Below are positions 26,726 to 34,435 of a stretch of 51,190 bases of DNA, in pieces. The DNA lies in contig NZ_ANMO01000025.1 of the NCBI RefSeq assembly GCF_000338295.1, forward strand, positions 1 through 51,190, written 5' to 3'. Origin of the DNA: Rhodopirellula europaea 6C. Its GTDB lineage: Bacteria; Planctomycetota; Planctomycetia; Pirellulales; Pirellulaceae. Both the position numbers and the translations under genes were made by a program. The notes below the pieces were generated by a model. That model saw only the letters and a list, made by a program, of their open reading frames with translations, was not told the DNA's origin and did no database searches. The first letter of the stretch is position 1, and every line of letters starts with the position of its first letter.

Positions 26726-28201
26726 TCAAATGCCGTATCGTTTTCGGAAGCAATCTCGGTGCATCCGAGCGAGATTTTCGTGTGATGTCCACCCGGCGAT
26801 TTGCGTCGCATCGACCAATCGCCCGAGCAGGTCCGCATACAACGTCATCGGCTCGGTGCCCAAATCCCATCCAGCGGCATAGAGACAGCGAACCGCTTCG
26901 GCCGTTTCGCCATTGTTGGCGTTCTGTTCGGCGCGGTCCAAGAAAAACGACGTCAATCGACTGCGTACCGAACCACCTTCTCGGTTCTGCAAACAGTCCA
27001 GGTACTCAGTCATCAAAATGGAATTGGGCACCGCATTGGCTACCGCAAAAGCATTCTCGCCATTTTCGCCCGAAGCGTGATCCCACGATGCCGACGAAGA
27101 CTCATTTTCGCGGCACAACCAATAGGCACCGAACTTGGCCATTCCATCCGATCCGGATGTCGCCCAATGAGTCCGTAGTCGAACGCTTTGGTCAGTGAAA
27201 ACACTGCACCGCAATGAATTCAAAAACGCGACCTTAGCTCCGGCTGAATCACCGCGTTGCAAACGGCAGTACCCCAGCAACTCAGCCGCCCAAGCCAACT
27301 CGGGAACCAAAGCATGAGCCCGCTCACACAGGTCCTCGATTCGCTGCCAATCCTGTTGAGCAGGATCTATGGCATCCGCTTGTGCAACTCCTTCGTCCCG
27401 CAATCGCTGAGCAACCTCGTTGGGCAGCGATCGCAAATCAAATCCCCATCGCATGATGTCGTTCCATGCGATTCCCATCCGATTCGCATCGGCCGGCTTC
27501 AAACGATGTGTCAGCTCGTTGCTCAACGCGTCAATCACCAATTGGCAAGCAATCGCGACGTTGCAAACACCCGCCTCAATCAACGCGTCAATCCAATCGG
27601 TGTCTCCGGCTCGCCAACGTTGCTCTTCTGCAATCGGACGAATGGCATCGGGCAATGATCGTGTCATCCAATCTTGCCAAGCGTTCGCGCCAGGCTGCGA
27701 CGGACGCCCACTGTCCATCGGCGAGGGAATCGCGTGACGCTGATCGCTGGCCGGAAGGTACGGCAAAATTTGATCAAACAACAATGCTTCGGCGAGAGAG
27801 CTTCCCCATGGCAGCCAGTCGCCTCCGCCGTGATACCAATGGCACAGATCGTACGTGATTTCAGACGATGAGTTCTCGCCATCTACCAATCGCAGGCACA
27901 GCCAATCACCAGCGTGGCTGCCCACCAGCGGAAGGAAATTGGGCGGCATCAACGGCGGCCAAACCGGATCTGGGATCGGCTTGAGCAATGTTTCCGGCGA
28001 CACAGCAACGATGAACTCACCATTCCCGGGTGTTCGCCAAACCTCGTCGTCAAACCACGAAACCAAATCGGGTTGCAGAGTCAATCCAAACCGTCGCTCG
28101 AGTTGTTCAGACCACTTGGGCGCAGCATCCAACGCCCGACCTGATTGAACGGAAGCGTTCGGGCCGGTGGGTGTCTCGGCATCGTCCAGAGGATCAGACA
28201 C
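26726..28201 (-). CDS. Large protein with possible SUKH (SMI1/KNR4-like) domain
   Basis: A roughly 491-residue protein of uncertain start (GTG 28201 used; the frame is open to a GTG at 28333, but that stretch does not look coding). The N-terminal part (WSEQLERRFGLTLQPDLVSW, then PPNFLPLVGSHAGDWLCLRL and ICDLCHWYHGGG-like) resembles SUKH/SMI1-KNR4 domains, which bind partners and sometimes act as toxin immunity proteins. The C-terminal half is alpha-helical with TPR-like content (LVPELAWAAELLGYCRLQRG). It lies 105 bp upstream of cysC. Domain assignment is tentative. Confidence 0.6.
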   Translation of the reverse strand: MSDPLDDAETPTGPNASVQSGRALDAAPKWSEQLERRFGLTLQPDLVSWFDDEVWRTPGNGEFIVAVSPETLLKPIPDPVWPPLMPPNFLPLVGSHAGDWLCLRLVDGENSSSEITYDLCHWYHGGGDWLPWGSSLAEALLFDQILPYLPASDQRHAIPSPMDSGRPSQPGANAWQDWMTRSLPDAIRPIAEEQRWRAGDTDWIDALIEAGVCNVAIACQLVIDALSNELTHRLKPADANRMGIAWNDIMRWGFDLRSLPNEVAQRLRDEGVAQADAIDPAQQDWQRIEDLCERAHALVPELAWAAELLGYCRLQRGDSAGAKVAFLNSLRCSVFTDQSVRLRTHWATSGSDGMAKFGAYWLCRENESSSASWDHASGENGENAFAVANAVPNSILMTEYLDCLQNREGGSVRSRLTSFFLDRAEQNANNGETAEAVRCLYAAGWDLGTEPMTLYADLLGRLVDATQIAGWTSHENLARMHRDCFRKRYGI

Positions 28202-28404
28202 AGATTGCGGTGTGCGACAGCAGAAAAGAGGAGAAAAGCAAAGCAACACAGATTGTAGAGCATCTGGCGTTGGCCCAAACACTAACCCTGGATAGGAAGT
28301 TACCGCAAGAGCGTCAGGGCTGCTTCGCCCCACCTTCGCGTCGGGTGAACAACAATCACCGTACTGGGTAGTGGACGAGGCTATGAATCCCGCGCAATCG
28401 ATGA

Positions 28405-28455
28405 AGTGGACGAGGCAACGAATCGAATGCTCAAGGACCCGTTGCCTCGTCCACT
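28405..28455. repeat. 15-bp perfect stem-loop with repeated GTGGACGAGG motif
   Basis: AGTGGACGAGGCAAC at 28405-28419 pairs perfectly with GTTGCCTCGTCCACT at 28441-28455 across a 21-nt loop. A further TAGTGGACGAGGC lies about 38 bp upstream and CCACTACC follows. It sits after the DUF1501 gene (minus strand), so it could act as a terminator, but the extra copies suggest a small dispersed repeat. Confidence 0.6.
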
Positions 28456-28506
28456 ACCGAAATCCCATCCACTACCACATTTCAGCACTGATTATTCAGG
28501 CGATTC

Positions 28507-29922
28507 TTAGCCCTGAATGACCGCGTCCATCACGTGTCCCTTCACATCGGTCAACCGCATATCACGCCCACCGAACCGGAACGTTGACCGCGTGTGGTCC
28601 ACGCCCATCAGGTGCAGCATCGTCGCGTGCAAATCGTGAATCTCGGTGCGGTTTTCGACCGCTTTGTAGCCAAATTCGTCCGTTGCACCGTAAGTGATGC
28701 CCGGCCGAATCCCTCCGCCAGCCATCCAAATCGAGAAACCAAACGGATTGTGGTCACGCCCATTGGCTCCTTGAGCAAACGGCGTTCGGCCGAATTCGCC
28801 CGCCCAAACGACCAACGTCTCATCGAGCAACCCGCGTTGACGCAAATCCTTCAGCAATCCGGCGATCGGTTGATCGACCGCACGGGCGTTGTTTTCATGC
28901 CCGGCCTTCAGATTGTTGTGCTGGTCCCAACGGTCCCCGCCAACTTGCGGGCAAGTCAACTCGATAAAGCGCACGCCGCGTTCGATCAGCCGGCGGGCGA
29001 TCAAGCATTCAGCCGCATAGATTTGGGTCGGCTTGTACTTCGCGTCCAATCCATACAGTTTGCGAATGTGCTCCGGTTCGTCTTTAATCGACATCAATTC
29101 CGGAACCGCCGCTTGCATCTGAAACGCCAGTTCATAATTCGCGATTGCCGATTCAACTGCATCGTGCCGCAGTCCATGACGCATCGCTTCGGAATCCAAC
29201 TTGCCGATCAGATCGAGATGTGCCCGTTGGCGTCCGATGTCCGGTTCAGGTGACTTGATGTTCGCAACCGCGGTTCCGTGGGGCTGAAAGACAGACCCTT
29301 GGTAGGTCGCCGGCAGAAAGCCGTTGCCAAAACAATCCAGCCCACCGGGAGGAATCAGACCTCCGTTCAAGACAACAAATCCGGGAAGGTTGTTGCACTC
29401 CGAACCCAAGCCGTAGTTCACCCAAGCGCCCATGCTTGGACGCCCCTGCAATCCACTGCCGGTGTGCAAAAAATAGTTTGCAAACGTGTGCTCGGAAAAC
29501 TCAGAAACCATCGAGCGAACCACTGCCAGCTCGTCCACACATCCGGCAACGTGCGGGAACAAACTGCTGACCGGAATACCGCTCTCACCGTGTTGTTTGA
29601 ACTTCCACGGGCTGCCGAGAACTTTGCCGTTGTTGTTGAACTGAGTCGGCTCGACGCGGAACAAATCTCCCGGTTCGCGACCATCCATCTTGGTCAACAA
29701 AGGCTTTGGATCAAACGTGTCGATCTGTGACGGTCCACCATCCATGTAAAGGAAGATGACATTCTTCGCCTTCGCCGGATGATGAACGCCATGTCCCGCA
29801 TGATCAGCGGATGCCTCGTTCATGAGCGCAGCCAACGCCACGCCACCAAACCCCATGGAAGTTTGAGCCAACATCTGACGCCGACTGATGGACGGATGCC
29901 CGAAAGTTGAAAGACCGGTCAT
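28507..29922 (-). CDS. DUF1501 secreted protein, sulfatase-like fold
   Basis: A 471-residue DUF1501 protein, part of a pair characteristic of Planctomycetes. A twin-arginine-like leader SISRRQMLAQTSMGFGG is followed by the hydrophobic VALAALM. The body has the family block NVIFLYMDGGPSQIDTFDPK, then LPGFVVLNGG, RLIERGVRFIEL and LVVWAGEFGRTPFAQGANGRDHNP near the C-terminus, an alkaline-phosphatase-like layout. ATG 29922 overlaps the stop of the upstream cytochrome/DUF1549 gene (ATGA), so the two are co-translated. Export through Tat and a role in polymer or envelope metabolism are family-level inference. Confidence 0.9.
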   Translation of the reverse strand: MTGLSTFGHPSISRRQMLAQTSMGFGGVALAALMNEASADHAGHGVHHPAKAKNVIFLYMDGGPSQIDTFDPKPLLTKMDGREPGDLFRVEPTQFNNNGKVLGSPWKFKQHGESGIPVSSLFPHVAGCVDELAVVRSMVSEFSEHTFANYFLHTGSGLQGRPSMGAWVNYGLGSECNNLPGFVVLNGGLIPPGGLDCFGNGFLPATYQGSVFQPHGTAVANIKSPEPDIGRQRAHLDLIGKLDSEAMRHGLRHDAVESAIANYELAFQMQAAVPELMSIKDEPEHIRKLYGLDAKYKPTQIYAAECLIARRLIERGVRFIELTCPQVGGDRWDQHNNLKAGHENNARAVDQPIAGLLKDLRQRGLLDETLVVWAGEFGRTPFAQGANGRDHNPFGFSIWMAGGGIRPGITYGATDEFGYKAVENRTEIHDLHATMLHLMGVDHTRSTFRFGGRDMRLTDVKGHVMDAVIQG

Positions 29923-32900
29923 GGCACAAATATAAATTCTTTGGTGTTGACGATGGCATGAGCCACGTTGGCCCACAACGAGACATCATCCACGGTCGCT
30001 CCCGTAGCCTCACTGGATGCCTGAATGTACTCCCGAATGGAATTCAACTCGGCCTCTTCCGCCGGACGTCCGAGCGCGGTCCAGAACATCCAGTCGATTC
30101 GCTGCTCAACGGTGATCGTCTCAGCCGAACGCGAAGACTCGCCGGAGCCCGAGGAATGATTGGGCGGCACTTCTCGCATCGCTCGCTCGGCAAACAATTG
30201 CGATTGTTTTTTCACCAATGGATCGTTGAGCATCACCAATGCTTGAGCCGGAACGTTGGACGCATTGCGACGCCCCATCGTGCTGAAAGGATTGGGCGTA
30301 TCAAACACGCTCATCATCGGCGACAGAAAATTACGTCGGACGGCCAAGTAAATCGATCGTCGTCGAGCCCCATCCAGCGGACCACTCTTCGCGGGACGCC
30401 CTCGACCGTTCATGAACGATGTCAAGTGAATCGGTACCGAATCACCCTCCAACGATCGATCGAGCTGACCAGAGATCGCCAACAAACTATCGCGAATGAC
30501 CTCTCCCTCCAGCCGATGCAGATTGCTGTGGTGCAGCAACTCGTTCTTGGGATCAACCGACTCGGCATGCGAGGCCATCTCTTCGGAGACACTTTGTATC
30601 GACATCTGATAGGTGTTTGTCAGAGCAATTCGCCGAATCATCCATTTCAGATGACGACCATGACGATCAAAGTCCGTGGCGAGGTGATCGAGCAATTCCG
30701 GGTGCGTCGGACGCATCCCCAACACACCAAAGTCGTCCGTGGTCGGCACAATGCCTCGTCCCAAAAGATGATGCCATAGACGATTGGTGATCACCCGAGA
30801 GGTCAGCGGATTGTTTGGATCGTTGATTTGATCAGCAAGTTCCAAGCGACCACTTCCGGTCGCGTCGCCGATGCGTTCACCGCCCGTGATGGCGGTCAAA
30901 AAATGCCGAGGTTCAATGTCGCCTTCGCTGGATGAATTGCCGCGAATCAAGATTGCCGCGTCCTCACCGCTACCGTCGATCATGCCAATCGCTAATCGCG
31001 ATCGCTTTCGAATCTGCGACGCCAATTCCTGACGTTGGGTCGACCACTCGGATTGCCATTGTGCAACTTCCGATCGAATGGATTCGTCCGAGGCAACTCG
31101 CTCTCGGATCTTTTCTTCCAACGAAGCAATTCGTTCCGCTTCCGCATCGAGCCGACTTTGAATTTCCTTCCGGGTTTCTCCCAAATCCTCCTTGGATGAC
31201 TGAGCCACACAAAGAATTTCGATGCTTTGATTTTCAGCCGGTGTGAATTCCAAGTGCAATCGATGGCCGATGTATCGGCCAAGATTCATTTGGACCCAGC
31301 CGTCAACTTCTTTGAACTTGACGATTGTTTCGCCATGCAACGGACCGTCCACTAGTCGGTGTGAATCAACACATGCGAATACGTTGCCCGTTCCACGAAG
31401 CCGAATCGAAACGACGGGCTCGGTCAATTCAAACGTCGGTAAACGCAGCGTTCGGCCTGGACGTGGGTAAGCCTTCAACTTGCCCCGCGCGTTGGTACTC
31501 TTGGATCGAATGGACTTCAATCCGTTCCAAGCTTCATCGTTTTTTGCAACCGCGTTCTTGGTCAGCGTGACCAATTGCTGAGCGATCACGTCTGCATCCG
31601 CAGCATCCGCCTCGTTCGACGGGATCAGTTGTGGATCGCCCGCGATGAGAGGCCCGGCACCAAAAATGAAACCGTTCTGCCGGAAGTCTTCCGCGTTCAG
31701 TTCATCAAACGAATTCACAACCGCTTCGGGCCAGTCAACATTTAACTCATCGAGCTCAGCAGCCCGATACAGATCCGCAAAAGTCGTCACAAACTTTTCG
31801 CGATAGGTTTCATCCAGTTTCTGAAGTTCATTCGCTACGCGGCCATTGTGCTCGATCGTGTCAAAACGAACTTCGGCGTAGTCGCTGCTCTGCAGAAAGC
31901 CTGACAGCGAGTAGTAATCAGCCGTCGAGATGGCATCAAATTTGTGGTCGTGACATCGAGCACACGCGACCGTGACGCCTTGAAACGTTTTCGACATCAC
32001 ATCGATCATGTTGTCGATGCGATCGGATTCATCTTTTCGAATATCGACTGGCGAGTGAACCCATTCGCCCAGATGCCAAAAACCTGTTCCCAAGATCGAC
32101 TCATTGAACGGGGCTCCACCCTCCGGTCCCTGATAACTCATTCGTGGCTGAGTCATCAGGTCGCCAGCGATGTGCTCTCTCACCCATTGGTCATACGGCA
32201 CATCCGAATTAAGCCCTCGCACGACATAGTCGCGGTACTGCGACGCGTTCGGAATGTCGGCATCAAATTCGTGCCCGCGCGACTCGGCATAGCGAACCAA
32301 ATCCAACCAATGCCGGCCCCAACGGTTGCCAAACTCGGGCGAAGCGATCAGCCGATCCAGCAAACGGTGCATCGCATCCGGACGTGAATCACTCTCAAAC
32401 TTTGCAACCTCTTCTGGTGTCGGTGGCAAGCCTGTCAATGCAAAAGTCAACCGGCGTACCAGCGTCTTTCGGTCGGCTGGGTTTGCTGGCGAAAGCCCCG
32501 CGTCTTCTAAACCAGCCAATATGAATCGGTCGATTGAATCACGAGTCCACTCCGGATTGCTGACCGCCGGAGGTGTGCTGTCACGGACCGGCTGCCACGC
32601 CCAGTGGTTTTCGCGACGGTCGTCCAAGTCAAACGAATCGACTTCGCCTTCGGCTCCTTCGGGCAACGGTTCCTCGGGCCAGTAGGCTCCGTCAGCAACC
32701 CACTTTTCCAACGCCCCGATATCTTCATCGGAAAGCTTGCCCGATGGCGGCATTTCGTAAGATTCAAAACGAACCGCCTCGATCAACAAACTGTCGTCAA
32801 CCTCGCCCGCGATGAGGGCGGGTCCCGAATCGCCACCGCTCAGCAAAAACGATCCGTGGTCGACTCTCAAGCTGCCTTGCCGCTCATCGACATCTGATCC

Positions 32901-33053
32901 GTGGCACTCGTAGCAATGTTCGCTCAACAACGGTCGAATGCGATTCTCAAAAAACTCCCGCTGATCCGATTCATCGTCCGCCCAACAGGTCACCGCCAAC
33001 AACATCAAGAAAGGTGTCAGGTACCTTTTCGGCAAACCGGGTACATCTCTCAT
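29919..33053 (-). CDS. Planctomycete cytochrome c/DUF1549/DUF1553 protein
   Basis: A 1044-residue secreted protein. From ATG 33053 a short hydrophobic leader (YLTPFLMLLAVTCWA) is followed by a PSCyt1 domain with the haem-binding CYECH at about 47-51. DUF1549 follows (WTRDSIDRFILAGLEDAGLS, then GNRWGRHWLDLVRYAESRG), with CARCHDHKFDAIS, a second CxxCH, in its C-terminal part. A long coiled-coil-like middle (EAERIASLEEKIRERVA) precedes DUF1553 (TSRVITNRLWHHLLGRGIV; NVPAQALVMLNDPLV). It overlaps DUF1501 downstream. The frame stays open to 33221, but that extra N-terminus is not signal-like. Confidence 0.92.
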   Translation of the reverse strand: MRDVPGLPKRYLTPFLMLLAVTCWADDESDQREFFENRIRPLLSEHCYECHGSDVDERQGSLRVDHGSFLLSGGDSGPALIAGEVDDSLLIEAVRFESYEMPPSGKLSDEDIGALEKWVADGAYWPEEPLPEGAEGEVDSFDLDDRRENHWAWQPVRDSTPPAVSNPEWTRDSIDRFILAGLEDAGLSPANPADRKTLVRRLTFALTGLPPTPEEVAKFESDSRPDAMHRLLDRLIASPEFGNRWGRHWLDLVRYAESRGHEFDADIPNASQYRDYVVRGLNSDVPYDQWVREHIAGDLMTQPRMSYQGPEGGAPFNESILGTGFWHLGEWVHSPVDIRKDESDRIDNMIDVMSKTFQGVTVACARCHDHKFDAISTADYYSLSGFLQSSDYAEVRFDTIEHNGRVANELQKLDETYREKFVTTFADLYRAAELDELNVDWPEAVVNSFDELNAEDFRQNGFIFGAGPLIAGDPQLIPSNEADAADADVIAQQLVTLTKNAVAKNDEAWNGLKSIRSKSTNARGKLKAYPRPGRTLRLPTFELTEPVVSIRLRGTGNVFACVDSHRLVDGPLHGETIVKFKEVDGWVQMNLGRYIGHRLHLEFTPAENQSIEILCVAQSSKEDLGETRKEIQSRLDAEAERIASLEEKIRERVASDESIRSEVAQWQSEWSTQRQELASQIRKRSRLAIGMIDGSGEDAAILIRGNSSSEGDIEPRHFLTAITGGERIGDATGSGRLELADQINDPNNPLTSRVITNRLWHHLLGRGIVPTTDDFGVLGMRPTHPELLDHLATDFDRHGRHLKWMIRRIALTNTYQMSIQSVSEEMASHAESVDPKNELLHHSNLHRLEGEVIRDSLLAISGQLDRSLEGDSVPIHLTSFMNGRGRPAKSGPLDGARRRSIYLAVRRNFLSPMMSVFDTPNPFSTMGRRNASNVPAQALVMLNDPLVKKQSQLFAERAMREVPPNHSSGSGESSRSAETITVEQRIDWMFWTALGRPAEEAELNSIREYIQASSEATGATVDDVSLWANVAHAIVNTKEFIFVP

Positions 33054-33081
33054 CGCCCCCCGAAGATAACTGACACTTTTC
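33009..33081. repeat. REP-like inverted repeat across the start of the cytochrome/DUF1549 gene
   Basis: GAAAGGTGTCAG at 33009-33020 faces CTGACACTTTTC at 33070-33081, matching in 11 of 12 positions as inverted arms. The start codon at 33053 lies in the loop, and part of the left arm encodes the signal-peptide start. The left arm continues into the palindromic GGTACC. The form resembles a REP pair. Confidence 0.6.
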
Positions 33082-33261
33082 TCACGGACGCTTGCTTGGA
33101 ACGATCGCGCACGGCGGCATTTCGATTGGTATTGCGAGCGATACGACATAGCAGAAATTTGTCGGGTGGGCATCAGGCGGGAATGACTCGGATTGGGGGC
33201 ACAACTCGATTGCCGCGTCAACGCTCACGCCGCAACGAATCCTGGCACTCAAAAACCCTCG

Positions 33262-34365
33262 TCATTTGGAGCGTTCCATTTTAGCTGGTTCCGGAATTGG
33301 GATGTCGCTTAATAGCCGCTGAATCACAGAATCCGTATTCATCCCCTCGGCTTGGGCTTGGAAGTTGGTCGCGATCCGGTGCCGCAACACGGGCAAAGCA
33401 ATTTTCTGAATGTCGCCAGGCTCCACGCTGAACCGGCCATTCATCGCCGCGATGGCCTTGCCACCGGCGATTAAGTTTTGCCCGGCGCGAGGCCCCGCCC
33501 CCCAATCGACGAGTTCTTGAACATACTTCGGTGCAGACTCATCCGAAGGTCGCGTCGCCCGGACGAGCTGGGCCGCGTATCGGATCACAAGCGGTCCGGC
33601 CGCAATGCTGCTGACCAATTTCTGACAATTCAAAATCGCTCGTGCGGAGAGAATTTTGTTCACTGTCGCCGACTCACCTCGCGTCGTCGCCATCAGAATC
33701 TTTTCTTCTTCCTCAGCCGAGGGATAATCGATTTTGATGTTGAACATGAATCGGTCGAGTTGGGCTTCCGGCAACGGGTACGTGCCTTCCTGCTCGACCG
33801 GGTTCTGCGTCGCGATTGTAAAAAACGGCTCAGGAAGAGCGTGCGTCTCCCGTCCCACCGAGACCTGACGTTCCTGCATCGCCTCCAACAGAGCCGCTTG
33901 GGTTTTCGGTGGCGTCCGGTTGATCTCGTCGGCCAGCAGAATGTTGGCAAAGATCGGCCCCTCAACAAACCGGAAACTTCGCCGTCCCGATTCCTCTTCT
34001 TCCATCACCTGAGTCCCGGTGATGTCCGACGGCATCAAGTCGGGCGTGAACTGCACCCGTTTAAACGACACATCCAAAATATTCGCGAGCGTGCTGACCA
34101 TCAAAGTCTTGGCCAGCCCCGGTACACCCTCGAGTAAACAGTGGCCTCGAGTAAAGATGGCCGCTAGCAACTGTTCGATCGTGTCTGTTTGGCCCACAAT
34201 GACCTTTGCCAACTCATCCCGCATCTTCTGTTGATGTTCCGAGAACTCTCGCAACACGTCTGCCAAATTGCGGGGCTTGGACGCATCACCCGAACTCGCA
34301 TTTGACGCTGCATTTCCTGCGGCGGGGTTCATTGGTGGAGGGGTCGGAACCGAAGGATCAGCCAT
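33262..34365 (-). CDS. MoxR-family AAA+ ATPase
   Basis: A 367-residue MoxR ATPase. After a Pro/Ser/Ala-rich N-terminus come VIVGQTDTIEQLLAAIFT, the Walker A GHCLLEGVPGLAKT, LMPSDITGTQVM, Walker B ANILLADEINRTPPKTQAAL, EAMQERQVSVG, the sensor-1 FFTIATQNPVEQEGTYPLPE and RFMFNI. Such proteins work with VWA/DUF58/DUF4159 partners as chaperone-like machines. The DUF4159 protein is divergently encoded next door. The two ATGs share a CATG (34363-34366) if the longer form of that gene is used. Confidence 0.93.
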   Translation of the reverse strand: MADPSVPTPPPMNPAAGNAASNASSGDASKPRNLADVLREFSEHQQKMRDELAKVIVGQTDTIEQLLAAIFTRGHCLLEGVPGLAKTLMVSTLANILDVSFKRVQFTPDLMPSDITGTQVMEEEESGRRSFRFVEGPIFANILLADEINRTPPKTQAALLEAMQERQVSVGRETHALPEPFFTIATQNPVEQEGTYPLPEAQLDRFMFNIKIDYPSAEEEEKILMATTRGESATVNKILSARAILNCQKLVSSIAAGPLVIRYAAQLVRATRPSDESAPKYVQELVDWGAGPRAGQNLIAGGKAIAAMNGRFSVEPGDIQKIALPVLRHRIATNFQAQAEGMNTDSVIQRLLSDIPIPEPAKMERSK

Positions 34366-34435
34366 GAATCACAGTCCAAATCACAATGTATCGAGTCACA
34401 CGGGTTGTCACCGCACGGCTCAAATCGATGGCGTC

